From Paragonimus westermani (Eukaryota > Platyhelminthes > Trematoda > Plagiorchiida > Troglotrematidae), in contig QNGE01001306.1 of the NCBI GenBank assembly GCA_008508345.1, forward strand, positions 89,811-153,810: 64,000 nt of DNA, read 5' to 3'. This document shows positions 1 to 12,149 of this stretch, piece after piece. The notes under the pieces are model-generated. The model worked only from the letters and a program-made list of their open reading frames with translations. It made no database searches and was not told where the DNA came from. A program made the position numbers and the translations under genes. Positions within the stretch are counted from its first letter, which is position 1. Each line of letters starts with the position of its first letter.

Positions 1-72
1 GGCAGGTATCGTATTAGTCCTCATATAACTCATTTTTGCTCCATAGGAGAAGTGAAGTTATATTGACTTCAG

Positions 73-355
73 GCATGCAGCTGACGCATTTGTCCGTTGT
101 TCACATTACCCTCTTCAGGCCAGAAATTGTTTCCGCTTGATCCGTCATGCGATTCAGACTGCTCCATTTCTGATACCCCCAGATCCAGTCAGGCTTTGTG
201 GATTAGGGTCGTATGAAGGACGGATACTTTTTGTTGCAGCTGAGCCAAACTATCTACTCGGCAAGCTGGTCGATCATGTGACTGAAAGTGTGGACGCCGC
301 TGGTTTCGTCACGAACGTTCACTCAAAGTTCGACCCGCACGTCACTCTGATGAAA
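73..355 (+). CDS. AKAP7-like 2H-phosphoesterase gene, internal exon
   Basis: This is an exon of a protein resembling the central domain of A-kinase anchor protein 7, a 2H-phosphoesterase fold that binds nucleoside monophosphate. The open part (137-355) shows the family blocks GLGSYEGRILFV and FDPHVTLMK; HVT is the second H-x-T motif. A possible first H-x-T motif, HITL, is encoded at about 102-113 but in another frame, so the exon either carries a one-base frameshift near 137 or starts at 119 after the acceptor-like tract ending CTCTTCAG. I use 73, after TTGACTTCAG, to include both motifs. The exon ends in phase 0 at AAA followed by a strong donor, GTGAGT (356-361). Upstream exons lie outside the window. 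The match to AKAP7 is strong for the second half; the start is uncertain. Confidence 0.7.
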
Positions 356-1470
356 GTGAGTTCTAACTCTTGCACCTGTGATTCATTGTATAATCAGCTA
401 CAGGATGTGTTATATTTAGAGGTTACGCAATCAGAGTCAGTCCTAGAATACCCTCGTGTTTAAAACAGTTTGTCACACAGCAAAAATTGGCAACTGTTGC
501 ACAAGTTGAAAGCAGAACCTGTTCTAGCACCCTCAACCTGGATGAACTTATCAAAAGACTAAATAACTTACTGTTCGCTTCGCACAACCCGTTGCGTAAT
601 TATCACACAACTGTTTCCTCTGAGTTATCATGTGAGTGGTAGTCAAAATGATGATATTATGTTCGTTTGCTGAAAAATATTTATGTTTTTGGAACACGTG
701 GTCAGCCTAATTGTTTGCGTTGACACTTGCTGGTTTATGTTCCCAAGAAATCAATTTTTAATTGAATCGATTCAAACCACGACGTTTGTGGCCTTGAATC
801 TGTGTGTGAATTATTTTTCACTTTAGTGATTTATGAACATAAATGACATTCTGGGGACAGCACTGGAGAGTGGCGCCATTTTTGCTCAACAGATGTTCTC
901 CGCTGTGAAAACTTATGCGTTGCATTGTACCATTATCATCAGAATTTGTGACAGGCTAACAGAAAATTGTATAACACACTGGCGATTTCGGTGTTTTGCT
1001 ATCACATGCTTTCAACTCCAGAACAGGTAAAATACGTGTTTATTCATCAGAATGCCAAAACGTCAGGTATTGCTCGGTGGTAACCCTGGTAACACAGGTG
1101 AATGTACACACCTTGTAGACCAAATGTTACCAGTTTGCTTCATCGCGGATTTTTATCATAAAAGAAAGTTCTGCAGAGCTGAACTCAGTATCCAACTGGA
1201 TGTTCATCGCGGTTTCCAGCGGATTTTGAAAGGTACAAACTTAGAAATGCCATTTTGTGTTTAAGAACGGTTGACAAATCAAATCTCGTCCTGTTGAAAA
1301 TTGAATAAATTTCAATCGCAAAACCGAATAAAAGTGAGGGTATAAAAAGCTAGATGGTGGGGAGTGGTAGCAAGGAACAGAGAAATTCGATAACAAGGTC
1401 AGAGGGTATACATACTTATTTGTAACTTTGGATGGTAAAATTTGCTTTTCAGGCTCATAATCCACACCTG

Positions 1471-1590
1471 GCTGGAACGGGTTGAGCTACTCAAACGATG
1501 AGTACTTTCAAGATCCGTTCACAATCGAGTCACATAAGTGGAAGATGAAATTAATGATGTGATCACGACAACTGCGGGGTTTGTGCAAAC
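1471..1590 (+). repeat. Left inverted repeat of PLE copy 1
   Basis: This arm includes GAGCTACTCAAACGATGAG and GGGGTTTGTGCAAAC. It pairs with 2007-2130 in inverted orientation; about four-fifths of positions match by eye. Confidence 0.7.
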
Positions 1591-2006
1591 ATTTTTGAGA
1601 ACGAATAACACTTAATTCCCCGGTGGCTATCAGTAGGGAGCTAGTTCCCCACTTCTCCACTGATTACTTTCAGTGTGAAAGAAATTGGCAGTCGTCGACC
1701 GATTCACGCTTGTGTATTCTGTCTCCTGTTACTATACAGCAGAATATGTAGGTCGGATGACTAGGCCTCTGTCCAGACGAAACAAAGAAGACTATCTTGC
1801 CCGGCTGGGGACCGGTTTTGTCAAATTCAATAGCATCTCAGTAGTTACACGTCTTATGGATACCAACAATCACACTGACTCAATGCAGGTCTTTCGCATA
1901 GTTGACAAAATTCCGGTGTACCACCACAAACTCGTCATAAAACGAACGTTGGCCACCTCGGAATCGATAGCTATTCGGTTAAGCAATCCTGTTAAATCAC
2001 GTTAAA

Positions 2007-2130
2007 TTTGTACAAACCCCGTAGTTGGCGTGGTCACGTCAATAACTTCATCCTCCACTTCCGTGACCTGATTGTGAACCTATCTTGAAACTAATAGTTA
2101 ATCGTCGTTTGAGTAGCTCAGCCCGTTTTT
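2007..2130 (-). repeat. Right inverted repeat of PLE copy 1
   Basis: Reverse complement of 1471-1590. It starts with GTACAAACCCCG directly after the GIY-YIG coding remnant and ends near GAGTAGCTCAGCCCG. Confidence 0.7.
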
Positions 2131-2604
2131 GTGGAATTTCACACCCTAATACACGGGCCAATGGAAGTCATCTTAGTAATGGTTTAATTCTTTGAACTTA
2201 TATAACTGTATTGATATGATAAAGAACTATTGAGAACAATTTGCTTTCTGTTAGGTTGGTAGGTTGTGATCGGGTTTCTCTACTTTTTTCTGCACACTAC
2301 CTTGTTAGCAATGAACTTCATAAAAGATGAAAACATCTGCAGATTTCTCTTCTGTATCCTATAACCGTCGAGCGCGGATTTGGGTGTAAATAAGCTTTAT
2401 GGACTCACTACAGTCTGCAAGTTTCCTACACACGGCTGCAGCATGAAGTGAATTTAAATCAGATAAACCAAAACGTGAAGCATCAGAATCTTCGTACGCA
2501 GATGTAAGCATGTTAAGCATATTAACTGAACATTAAAACAAAATAAAACGAAACAAATTTGTTATTCGGATATGACTGATCAATGATGCTCGATATGGGT
2601 TTAC

Positions 2605-2760
2605 TGACTTTGTGGTTAACTAGCTGGTATCGTGAACACAAGGGTCGGAATGTAAACCGTGGTTCAGACAAGGATGAGCCCTAATAAGAGCAAAACTCAA
2701 GTCTAGTGCTTCTTTACAAAGTGGACCAGCCGAAGGGCTTATCTAAATCTCAGGTCTGGT
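2605..2760 (+). mobile_element. tRNA-derived SINE copy (diverged)
   Basis: This copy shares the body of the SINE family seen best at 16.75-16.95 kb: a GTGGTTAAC A-box-like start, then AAGGATGAGC and the diagnostic CAAGTCTAGTGCTTCTTT block. The B-box is degraded. It sits inside the AKAP7-like intron. Confidence 0.55.
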
Positions 2761-5700
2761 CGATTGTACACACCATCGAATGAACACCAAACGGCGTTTA
2801 GAGTTTATAATTGGAGCTCTTCTAGATTAATCAAAAAGCTCGCCGATGGATAAAAAACCCTCGTAATTGAGTTGGTTTACCAATGACATTTGAATCGAAC
2901 TCACTGCACTTGGTAACATACATTCACAGGAATATACTCACAAACAAAAGAACTATGTCACCAGTCGCTTTGTGCCACGAGGTGGACTGTGGAAGAAAGA
3001 ACACGCATCATAGTGCATTATCCAAACTCACCAGTTTGACAAAATCCACCCTCCTGAACATGCCACTGACCACGCTAGGTGACAAGTTAACAGACATATT
3101 TTACACAATTGGTGGATAACGGAACGACGGTCAACGATAATGAACAATGGGCTACGGAGTACATGCGGCTGATTCGTAACTACCCTGTCAACCCAACCAA
3201 CCGAGTCTGACGCATGAATTCGGAAAATAGACTGTTCTCCTGACAGGGCTCTTTATATGTCACTCACTGCGAAGACAGCATGGCCACAAGATAAATCACA
3301 TTTAAAAAAGGTTTGTGACTAGTCAGAAAAGATCAGATCAGACAAGGATCCAGACAATACAGTGGTGCCCCGGTTGAAAGACGAGCGCTTAGGCGGAGTG
3401 CCGGAAGTTGGTACAAAGGCTGAGAATACTCGTGAAGGGCGACGTGGCACATATCCTTGATGACTATGAAGGTCACTTCAAGAAGCAATGAGTTAGGCCT
3501 TGCCGAAGCACATAAAATAATATTTTTGGGGGATTGGATTCTGCCCCGACAGCAACCAAGTAGCGAGTCTCCCTGCCCCACCCAAGCATGGATGCTGATG
3601 CCTTCCTGTCCGCCAGCCTCGTGAGTAGAGCTAGAGTTGGGTCAAAATCGCTTGTTGGATGTAGCAAGCCACCGAGCTGCCATAAAAACGTGTAACTCCA
3701 CATTAATTTGACATCTTCAGAGGCGACTTGATTCAGCGTCGAGGTTTACACAAAGCTGCAAACAAACGCCGTTACGGTCTTTGAAGGTCAAGTTGCAGTG
3801 TCCTGCTGTCCATGAGTCATTATTGGAAGAGAGAGTACTCGAACCTGCTGCTGAGATTCATAATAAGCTTGTACGTTCACGAACCTTCCGACAAAAAGTC
3901 TGACAGATTTTCACGCAAGCAAATGAGGGAAAAACAGTCAAGCTATCTTCCATTACCTGTCAAGTAAATTAAACGACCCAGCGATCAACCCGGTAGACTC
4001 ACAAACAACCTAATCGGAGTCTAAGCAAATGTATACACTGTTGACCCACTCTCTTAAGTGCGAAACTTTTCCAGTTGACTCTGTCTAGACAATTCATCCG
4101 AATGTTCCGATACCACCCAATTTTCCGTCTCAATGTTTGTTTTACGACATTTCTGTTTGTCCACAAAGTGCTGCAAACTAATCATGTCGCACCGGCGCAT
4201 TGAGGCTTGTCTTTGATACTTGAAGCAACATATCAGAGTTCCAACGCTGTATGGCAACTCACACTCACAGGATCGCGGTCGGGTCTGGGCGACGAACGTT
4301 CACGGCACATCATTGAGGGATTAGTGTGGCCTCTAGATGTGTGTGTACTATATCCGGGCCCCCTTTCTCAACTCTTTCTTCCTGGTAGGTTCTGCCTACG
4401 GTTGTCCACTTGCACTGATCTACTAAACTCGACTATAAAGCCTGTCAGTATGAGCTCTCGCAAATCTTTGAGACTCTAGCATCAAACTTAACTTTCCGTT
4501 CTCTGCCTCACTTGGCCAGTACGATCTGCTTGATTTGAACCATTCATTAAAGGTGGATGGATATTAGGGAGCCTCATTTGGTTAATACAGTTGAACATCG
4601 AGACACCGAAGTGCTCACGGTAATAGTAAATTATAAAATATGTAGATGGGAAAAAATCGCCTCCCATAGAAACGACCAGACGAGAACGCATGGAAGAAGA
4701 AAGCCGGTATGGGCTCGAACGACGTCACTGAAACGGAGCGACCAGCTACCTCGCTCACATCTCTCTGTCAGTGAGTTTCCTGCCAACAGTCATACGCTCG
4801 ATCAGCATGTGCTACTATAGCTTCATTAGATGCATGCCAACACTTCATGTGAATGCACTTTCCTTCCTTTGTGGAGTGGTTGAAGTCTATCTTGCAGTTT
4901 ACGCCTAACGGGATGGTCACTTATTTCTTATGGCTTTAACAAAAAAAGACCAGAGGTTCAAATGTTGAATTATGACGGAACATTCATCAAAAGTCGAGAC
5001 GCGGTCAAATACAAGTTTGTTCAACCTAAGAACTGTTCAAGATTTTCGACGTAACTACTGTGGCACGACGGTAGGCCATGACAAGTTGGGTGCACGGGCA
5101 CAGCCACTTTTATGCACAAAGGTTCGTTCTTTACATTCTTATTCCAAATGCTCCAGTTTATACAGGCTTTGTACGATTATCAGAAATGACAACTCATAAC
5201 AGCAGGTTACTTATGAAGGAATCAGAACCAAACAGAAAAACAACATTCGCAAACATGAAACTGTTGATCACTTTGGCAAGGTATGCACCAAAATTGGACG
5301 TAGAAGGAACAACATAATCGTTTCCATAGCTTGGTATTAGTGAACCGGAAGCACACCTCTATACGATGCCTAGTGAAGTGGACTATTTGAAATTTCTATT
5401 GACAGAACTCTAGACTCAGAATCCACTTATAACAAGCGACTGACGCAGATGTTAATTTCAGAACATTGACATTCTGTCGGGCAAGAGTGGTCTAAAACGG
5501 TGTGACCACAGGTGTATTTTTGACTGAAACGCACTGCCCTTAAGACCACCCATAGACATCTTAATTGGATATCACCATAAACCAATCATACACGTTCAGC
5601 TTAGAGATTTAATACTTAGTAGTACTATCTCATTTTGTGTATAATAATTTTATTGTTCCTGCGGAATACGTTTGTTATGCATCTAGGCATTTGCCGAAGA

Positions 5701-7920
5701 GAACGAGCGGACATCAGCCCAGCTGAATGACACTAAGGCAGCAACACGACTTCCAGTAAAATTCTGGCCCACCCGATCCATTCTGTTCGGAAAATCAGTT
5801 TTAGTGTCGTTTTCAAGCAGATCGACCATGTTGCCTGTGCTTATATCAAAGGCCCAAGTTTGTCACATCTCAACAGATAAGGGGGCTACTGAAATCCGGT
5901 GGTAGACACCGTAATTAGATATCTAGAATTCATTTGCCCATGAAGTCAGATTTTCATAGCTTGCCATTGCTGTAATGGACGGTTAGACACCAGAGTAATG
6001 TTGTCTACTATCTCAAAATAACATTTGATCCAAATTATATTATGGAACCGACAATCATAACCTTATTACCATTTTGATTTTTATGTGCCATATTTGGCCT
6101 GCAAAAGACCCACTGAAGACGAAGTTTTTTGTTACGTTCTGAGTTCTAACAAAATGGCCATTATTCCCAACGGTCACTTGTTTCCAACAGAGAAAGCAAG
6201 ATGCGGTATACGAACGGATTAGATTAGAATGGTACACACTTACATGCATCTCATGTTGGTCTAGGGAGATTTCTTACTAAGCGATTCCACACAAATTCCA
6301 CAGATTTGTTTGTACACGTTGCTCAAGCACATGACGCCAGCTTTGGCGTTCTAGATCCTCCGTAGTTTTTGTTCGCGTCTCACTACGCGTCAACTCTTTT
6401 GAGTAGTATATGCTGGTAGTAGACACTTGAAAACCAAACAAATGGGATCTTAACTTCTGTAGTGTGGTGAACTTTCCAACCAGCCAGTTTTGTACAGGAG
6501 CTCTGATCGGGAGTTTCGCTATCCTGAGAATCTAATCGTACTTATCTCCGAACCACACTGCACGTTCTAACGAATACACGGCGTTGGTTAATTTACCATC
6601 GACCGGGTTATCGTATCTAAATTTTTCACTACAGCTGCTTGTAAATAATGAAAATTTGATAGTATTGTCAGGTATCACCGGCTTAGCCAGCAGTTCACAC
6701 TGTCCTCACCGTAGAGTTATTCAACTTTCCAAATTAATCTGCTGGTTTGTGTCTTGGTGTTCTTGACCCTCGGACTGATAGCTCAATACTTCGATCTTAG
6801 TCAGTAAACGGCCGTTACCACCCTTAAGTATCCGGCGGATTACCCTTGTAACTTAGTAAATATTAATCCCCTTATAGCCAAATGTATGTGCACATATTTA
6901 CACCTACGCATGCCTACTCACATATACACGTCTATGTGTATGTTGGTGAAAGCTTAATGATATCTGTACAATAATTATTAACCACGTACATCAACGTATG
7001 TACATAACAGCGCACATAATCTTCATTATATACACAACAGTATATATAATTCCGTCGTTAAGCTGCCTACGAACGAAGCAAGATTCAGCATACCTCGCTT
7101 ACTGACAGGTGATGCGTAGCTCAAACAACAAGAAAAGCTGAGTGGAAAGCAAATTCTGCGTGGTTCTGAAAAAGTCGTAAATTGTTTCTCTTTCACTCCA
7201 AAACGACTGCTTGTCGTTTGATGAGTTGCATAACTTGATCAAAGTGGTCGTTGTTCCCGTAGGTATAGACCGCTTCTAACTGCTTCGGCTAACCCAAATG
7301 ATGGTGTTTCAGTTCGACCAGCTCACCGATTAAGTTGATATTTATGCAGCTATTATAGATATCAGTTTTTGTGCATTTCTCCTGAAAAATAATCCAGGAG
7401 GTCCTCTGAATGTTCACTGCCAACATGATTTGCCGCAATGAAGTGAACCAGCTCTTAGAAACCATGTGACCACTGTAGTGTAGAGTGAACTGAAGTATCA
7501 CCTGTTTGGCATCTTTGTTGAAAGTAACATTTATATACCAAAACATGGTATTACAATGAGTTCACCCAATTTTTGGCATTTCGCTATATAACAAGGAAAT
7601 AGCTCACTAGAAATCTTCTGTGCGTAAACCTTCTTGAGAATTCGAACTCTATCCGTAACTCGAACCTATAATCATGCCTTTAATAATATGGTTGACCGCC
7701 ATGAATTCAATAGTGTCAAAAGAAGAGCAATATTTTGATTTCGAAATCACCCAGGCGAGTCTAATGAAAATGGTCTGTGTTGTACTGCGCCAACTATGAC
7801 CATTTGGGTTCTAGCAGACACAAACTTCGTTTTGCACTGACATACATAATAAACTTATATTTGATCTACCAGATTCGAATGTTTGCACATATTTCCTCAC
7901 TTCTTTTGCACATTTTACAG

Positions 7921-8106
7921 ATTCCGCAAGATTCACCTGATGGTTTGAACATTGATTCTAGGTGGTTGAAAGAATTTCGCGATGTGGAATTTGGCGAGAT
8001 GCTTGTTACTGAGTTACACTTTTGTTTAAGAACTCCCGGATTGGACGGCTTCTATCGAACTCTCGGTAGCATTAAATTGCAGGAGTTACAAGATTCTTCA
8101 ATCTAA
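7921..8106 (+). CDS. AKAP7-like gene, terminal exon
   Basis: The last coding exon of the gene begun at the window start. It opens in phase 0 right after the acceptor and ends in TAA at 8104-8106, giving 61 codons. The block around NIDSRWLKEFRDVEFGEML, followed by LHFCLRTPGLDGFYRTLGSI, corresponds to the end of the AKAP7 domain (family pattern: I-D-P-x-L-Y, then FG-E, then a GYY-like turn and a last beta strand). The protein stops soon after the domain, so the C-terminal PKA-anchoring helix of vertebrate AKAP7 is not visible. Phase match and homology make this one of the safest calls in the window. Confidence 0.8.
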   Translation: MPQDSPDGLNIDSRWLKEFRDVEFGEMLVTELHFCLRTPGLDGFYRTLGSIKLQELQDSSI

Positions 8107-8161
8107 CCAATGTACTTTATTTGGTTTACGGAACATACCGCTGTCATTTCAAGTTCTCCTC

Positions 8162-8167
8162 AATAAA
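8162..8167 (+). promoter_or_regulatory. Polyadenylation signal AATAAA
   Basis: A canonical AATAAA 55 bp after the stop codon of the AKAP7-like gene, followed by a T-rich stretch. It implies a short 3' UTR ending near 8185-8200. Confidence 0.6.
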
Positions 8168-8199
8168 TGTGCTTTCTTCTAATATCGTGTTTCATTAGT

Positions 8200-11100
8200 C
8201 ATTCTGTATTGATTGGGAAGGTTTCGGCTGTCCTATTTGTAACCAACTAGTAGCGTTTGACTGAGTGATAAACCACCACGGGTTTTTGATTATATGTTTC
8301 TTTATAAAATGCTGTGTGAAATTTTAAAATTAAGCGCCCTCAGTTAGCAGAGGTCCACACATTAAACTAATAGCTGTACAGATTTACAAAACCTAAAACT
8401 TGCTACGCTCATAAACATCATCCTTTCAAACGGACCTTGAGATGAATCGTGTACATTATATCGCTGGATTGTTACCTGGTGGAAATAATTGAGTTTGCCC
8501 TCACATTTCAGAATTATTAAATGTGTACTTTAAATAAAGTAGACAAACAGTACACGGTTTGTGTCCGAGCAGACTTTGCTACTGCAGGTGATTTGAGCAT
8601 ACAGAGCTTCGCACAAAAACTCGGAAAAAATCTCAAAACCTTCAGTTTTGAAGACCTGTTCGGTTGCTACCACGTAACTTTAACCCCGTAACCAATTTCC
8701 TCCGCACACAGTGAAAACATCTGACTACAACTACTTCTGTGCACAGTAAGAAATAATTCTGTGGCTATGAAAACGGAGCATGAAAAGTGCTAGAGCGGTT
8801 ACTTACGTGCTAATTCATCAGGTGTCGCTTAGGAATCGATGACTGCTTTCTTATTGGTGTTCGATGTGTGATGAGTACATAACCGTTTGTCGCATTCATT
8901 TTGGCACTCTAGGAAACATTGACTTCAAGCTAACCCTGGGTCCTGTCGATAGATGACGCTCCCCACCCACGTTTGTACAAAATGAACTGAGAATTCGTTT
9001 GATTGATCGATCGTATGGAGATTGGAACTGTTTCCCGTATACGACCAGTGTTTTCGCAGTACAGAACGTGCAGACAACAGCTGAGCTGAAACGTTTTTCA
9101 ATCAACTAGCTTACGTTTTCTCCTCTGAACGGAATTCGTAAAGCTATTCTTTTGTGACCGTTAGATTGTGGTTTATCAAGTACACTGTTCGTGTCAAACT
9201 TCCCTATGAGTCTTTTGGGATATTTGACACTAAACAAAGTCTATTTCAGTTGGCCTTGTTTATTCTTCTCCGTCTTGCTGATAAAAGAGTGGTTTAACAG
9301 TGTTTGTGCAAATCGTTCTTTGTGTGTCGTTAGGGCAAAGCTGCCAAAGTCTTGGATAGTCCATAGGTTCTTTCAGTGGCTAACACGCTGAATAGTTCTA
9401 TTCGTCCACTAAATCCTAGTCATATTTAGGATCAGCAGTTGTCGGTTGTTCTCATATTCTAACGCGCAGCTTATATTTCGGTATTGACGGCTACTTTGTT
9501 CTTGTAAGCATCTGTCTAGTTATGAGTACCCGTGATCAAGAGGGAATCATTAACCCACTTTTTACACACCACTAAGCTACCGAGTTTGTCAACGATTTGC
9601 AGTTCTAGTTTGGCCGCAGATACGATGACTGAACCAAGATCATGTGAGTTATTAATGCGGTACCATCATTTTCACTCTATTGTTTACTTTAAAATGAGAA
9701 GCTCACTTTGTGCGTACGTACGACAAGTAAAACTTCGGGGATCACAAATTTTAAAGAGGAAGAATACTGTCTGCTGTTTCCTTGTGAATACATTTTTTTT
9801 TACTAAGAAGGTGATGTTAATGGGGACCATACACTTAGTTGATACGTGCAAATTCATTAGACACATGGATGATTGGAAATCATAACTTGTTGAGTACCTG
9901 TTTCGGTTCAGTAATTTCACAAACCATTTGGCTAGAGTATGTTTTTCGAAGCAAGCCAAAGTTAACATGTGTCATAACGGAATTCCAGGTTTGTATACTT
10001 TGAGAATTTTTGATATAGTCGCTTTTAACGTATATCGTACATTACAGTCTGTCCGTTCGGCAATATTGCGGTTCAGAGTTACAGCTAGGAGTATCGCTTA
10101 CCTTGTTCACGACCGCAATATATTCTGTGTTTCACGTAATCTGTCAGCTCACATTTGCGGTTTCATCCTTATCACCAGTCCAGATCGATGCCTGCGACGA
10201 AGAATTACTGTGCGTACGTCCAAGTATTTGGAACACAATGACAACGAACAGTGGCAACAGAATTTGTTAACCTAAATCCTACGTCATTCATTGCAAAACA
10301 AATCACGGATATGGGTTGTGCTTTTGATCATATAAGCTGGTTTGAATTGTGGCCGCATAAACGAAATCCGAAATGGATTGACTCCTCCCAAGTAATGTTA
10401 CCTGCCGAATGGCCATTTACTTCCATAAACTGGTCACACAGGCTGCATATCTGCCTTGGAACCTTCGTGTAATGTCAAATCACTGACCGTTTCGAAATTT
10501 TGTGCTATCTGTGTTGCTTATATGTTCTAGTATTTTAATTCTGTGAATGAAGATAACGAAAGAAATGTTCACACTTCGCTGTGCAGGTTCTTTTTCACCA
10601 TTAGTGAATCATGAGGAAGGTTGGCAACGAAGACTCGAGAAGATCCATCGCTGTCGACTCCTAAACACCGCATGGATACTCAACATTTGACTTTGGAAAC
10701 TATCAATTTCCATATTCTCTCTTTGCAACGAAACAAACTCTGTTACGGTAGGCAGATGCGATTCAAAGTGGGCACCATCCTACGTTGTGTGAACGGGAGG
10801 AAACTTTTTGCGATCTTCTACAGACGTGGTGCCAAACGGACAGATTTTCAGCGCTGGAATCTTCGAGTTTATTTCATGACTCGGAACTCTATGTGGTTAG
10901 CAAGTCTGTAGTGAAAACCAGTAAAGATGGAGTGACACCTGTTCGGCAGAATGGGTTTTCTGTCAGCTCTATTCAAATCGGAAAAATGGGTGTTTACTTC
11001 AAATGTATTCGTCATATTGTTACTTGTACCTATATCAGTAGTGTGAACTTAAGGGAAATAGTTAGGCGTCAGTGGCACATTGTGAAGACGACCGCTCACT

Positions 11101-12140
11101 TACACTGCCACGTGCCAAACCTGTTCACTCAATCAATCATTCATTCATCCGATATCAGGTCAGCAACCGTACCATTCATCCACGTCTCCTACTGCAAAGG
11201 CCTATCAACGAATGCGTGCGACAAAGGCTGACGCGTGACACGGCAATCCCACCCTGGGTCACACAGTGGCCATTTGAGCTACTCTCGTATTTAATCGCCC
11301 GACCGGTAACGAGCCCACTGCCGTCACTGCTGTGGTTATCGACGCCGCATACACACACGGAGGAACGCCTGCTTTCGCCGCGCTACCCTCATGCCCGTTA
11401 GCCTGTTATACCTACACATTCATGTGACTGGGCTAGCAGATGGGTGAAGCTACACCGTGACACACTGCCGCGCCTCGGACACCACGGCGGAAGTTACGTC
11501 AATAGACTGCAGTTTCAGACTGTATCAACGTGATTTTGCACCGTCAACATTCCCATCACGCTCACACCACATACGTCCGAATACAGATATCAGAACTTTC
11601 ATCAACCTGTGTGATGGAAACGTTGAGTACTACAACTTGCTTGTAAACCTGTGTTCTTTCTAATCCGTTTATTGAGAACCCAGCACAATATCTTATACTA
11701 TACATGACTCCTTCTTGGTGATCTGCTTTAGTTTCTACGATTATGCTTACTCCAGTTACAGGCATCAATCTTCAATCGCGTATCTTGCATTTGTAATGAG
11801 TTGTAGCTGTTAGGTCGCAGTTACTTATACATAGCTTGTGCTTACTACTTTACACTGCTAAGCCTCAAGGTGAGCGGTTTGTGATTTATCTGTTAACATT
11901 TGATGCGTTACTAATGGACTTTGTACTATAGAACACATATTCCACATAGTTGGTTTGTTTACATTGTATCCACTTAATTGCATTTCGAACACAAATTTAC
12001 ATAAATATCCCACACTTCTTGTTCAGTCTCTCTTCTGCGGTATTTTGTACAGATAATGTTCATTAAAAGTCAGCTGGACACCAGACGTGTTAGCTTTGTT
12101 GAGGTACACCTCTCTAATTTTTGGAACGATGATTCCACTA
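8200..12140. other. Stretch without assignable gene
   Basis: No family is recognised here. Between 9.6 and 11.0 kb several short open stretches are bounded by splice-like signals, for example 10755-10925 (+), containing TLCEREETFCDLLQTWC and ELYVVSKSVVKT, and a stretch ending at 10394 in DSSQ before GTAATG. Phases do not chain cleanly, so no gene model is given. Bases 11100-11520 are visibly richer in GC and CpG than the surroundings, with repeated TCATTCATCC-like motifs; this could be an old repeat or LTR but I could not pair it. Confidence 0.3.
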
Positions 12141-12149
12141 TTTAATTCA

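Larger units (their letters stand above)
1471..2130 (+). mobile_element. PLE remnant with inverted flanking repeats (copy 1)
   Basis: A decayed Penelope-like element copy that keeps only the C-terminal GIY-YIG endonuclease region and its 3' continuation (coding remnant about 1685-2005). The translated block runs VYSVSC...EYVGRM...SVV..L.DTN..., ending IRLSNPV, the same order of motifs as the PLE at 48.7-48.9 kb. Flanks of about 120 bp, 1471-1590 and 2007-2130, are reverse complements of each other with scattered mismatches. The RT domain is missing. Inverted rather than direct terminal repeats are known in PLE; here the inverted pair encloses only the 3' part of the coding region. Confidence 0.75.
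356..7920 (+). other. Large intron of the AKAP7-like gene
   Basis: The interval lies between a GTGAGT donor and a pyrimidine-rich acceptor ending ATTTTACAG at 7920. Both flanking exons are in phase 0, so a direct splice keeps the frame and gives normal AKAP7 spacing without an intermediate exon. It contains a PLE remnant with inverted flanks (1471-2130) and a SINE (2605-2760). Between 2.8 and 7.7 kb I see only short scattered ORFs with no recognisable family. Around 6.88-7.06 kb there is an AT-rich alternating purine-pyrimidine tract rich in ACATATA/TGTATG. The intron call is an inference from homology and splice signals. Confidence 0.65.

Noticed and set aside
5078..5317. Second exon candidate inside the AKAP7-like intron
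   Set aside because: Not needed by phase or domain spacing, and no similarity to the AKAP7 domain.
9684..9968. Overlapping ORFs on both strands
   Set aside because: Both are low-complexity shadows around poly-T and poly-A stretches with no splice-consistent structure.
11072..11401. GC-rich ORFs as a possible gene or promoter island
   Set aside because: Frames on both strands are open because of composition; no start, splice or homology support.
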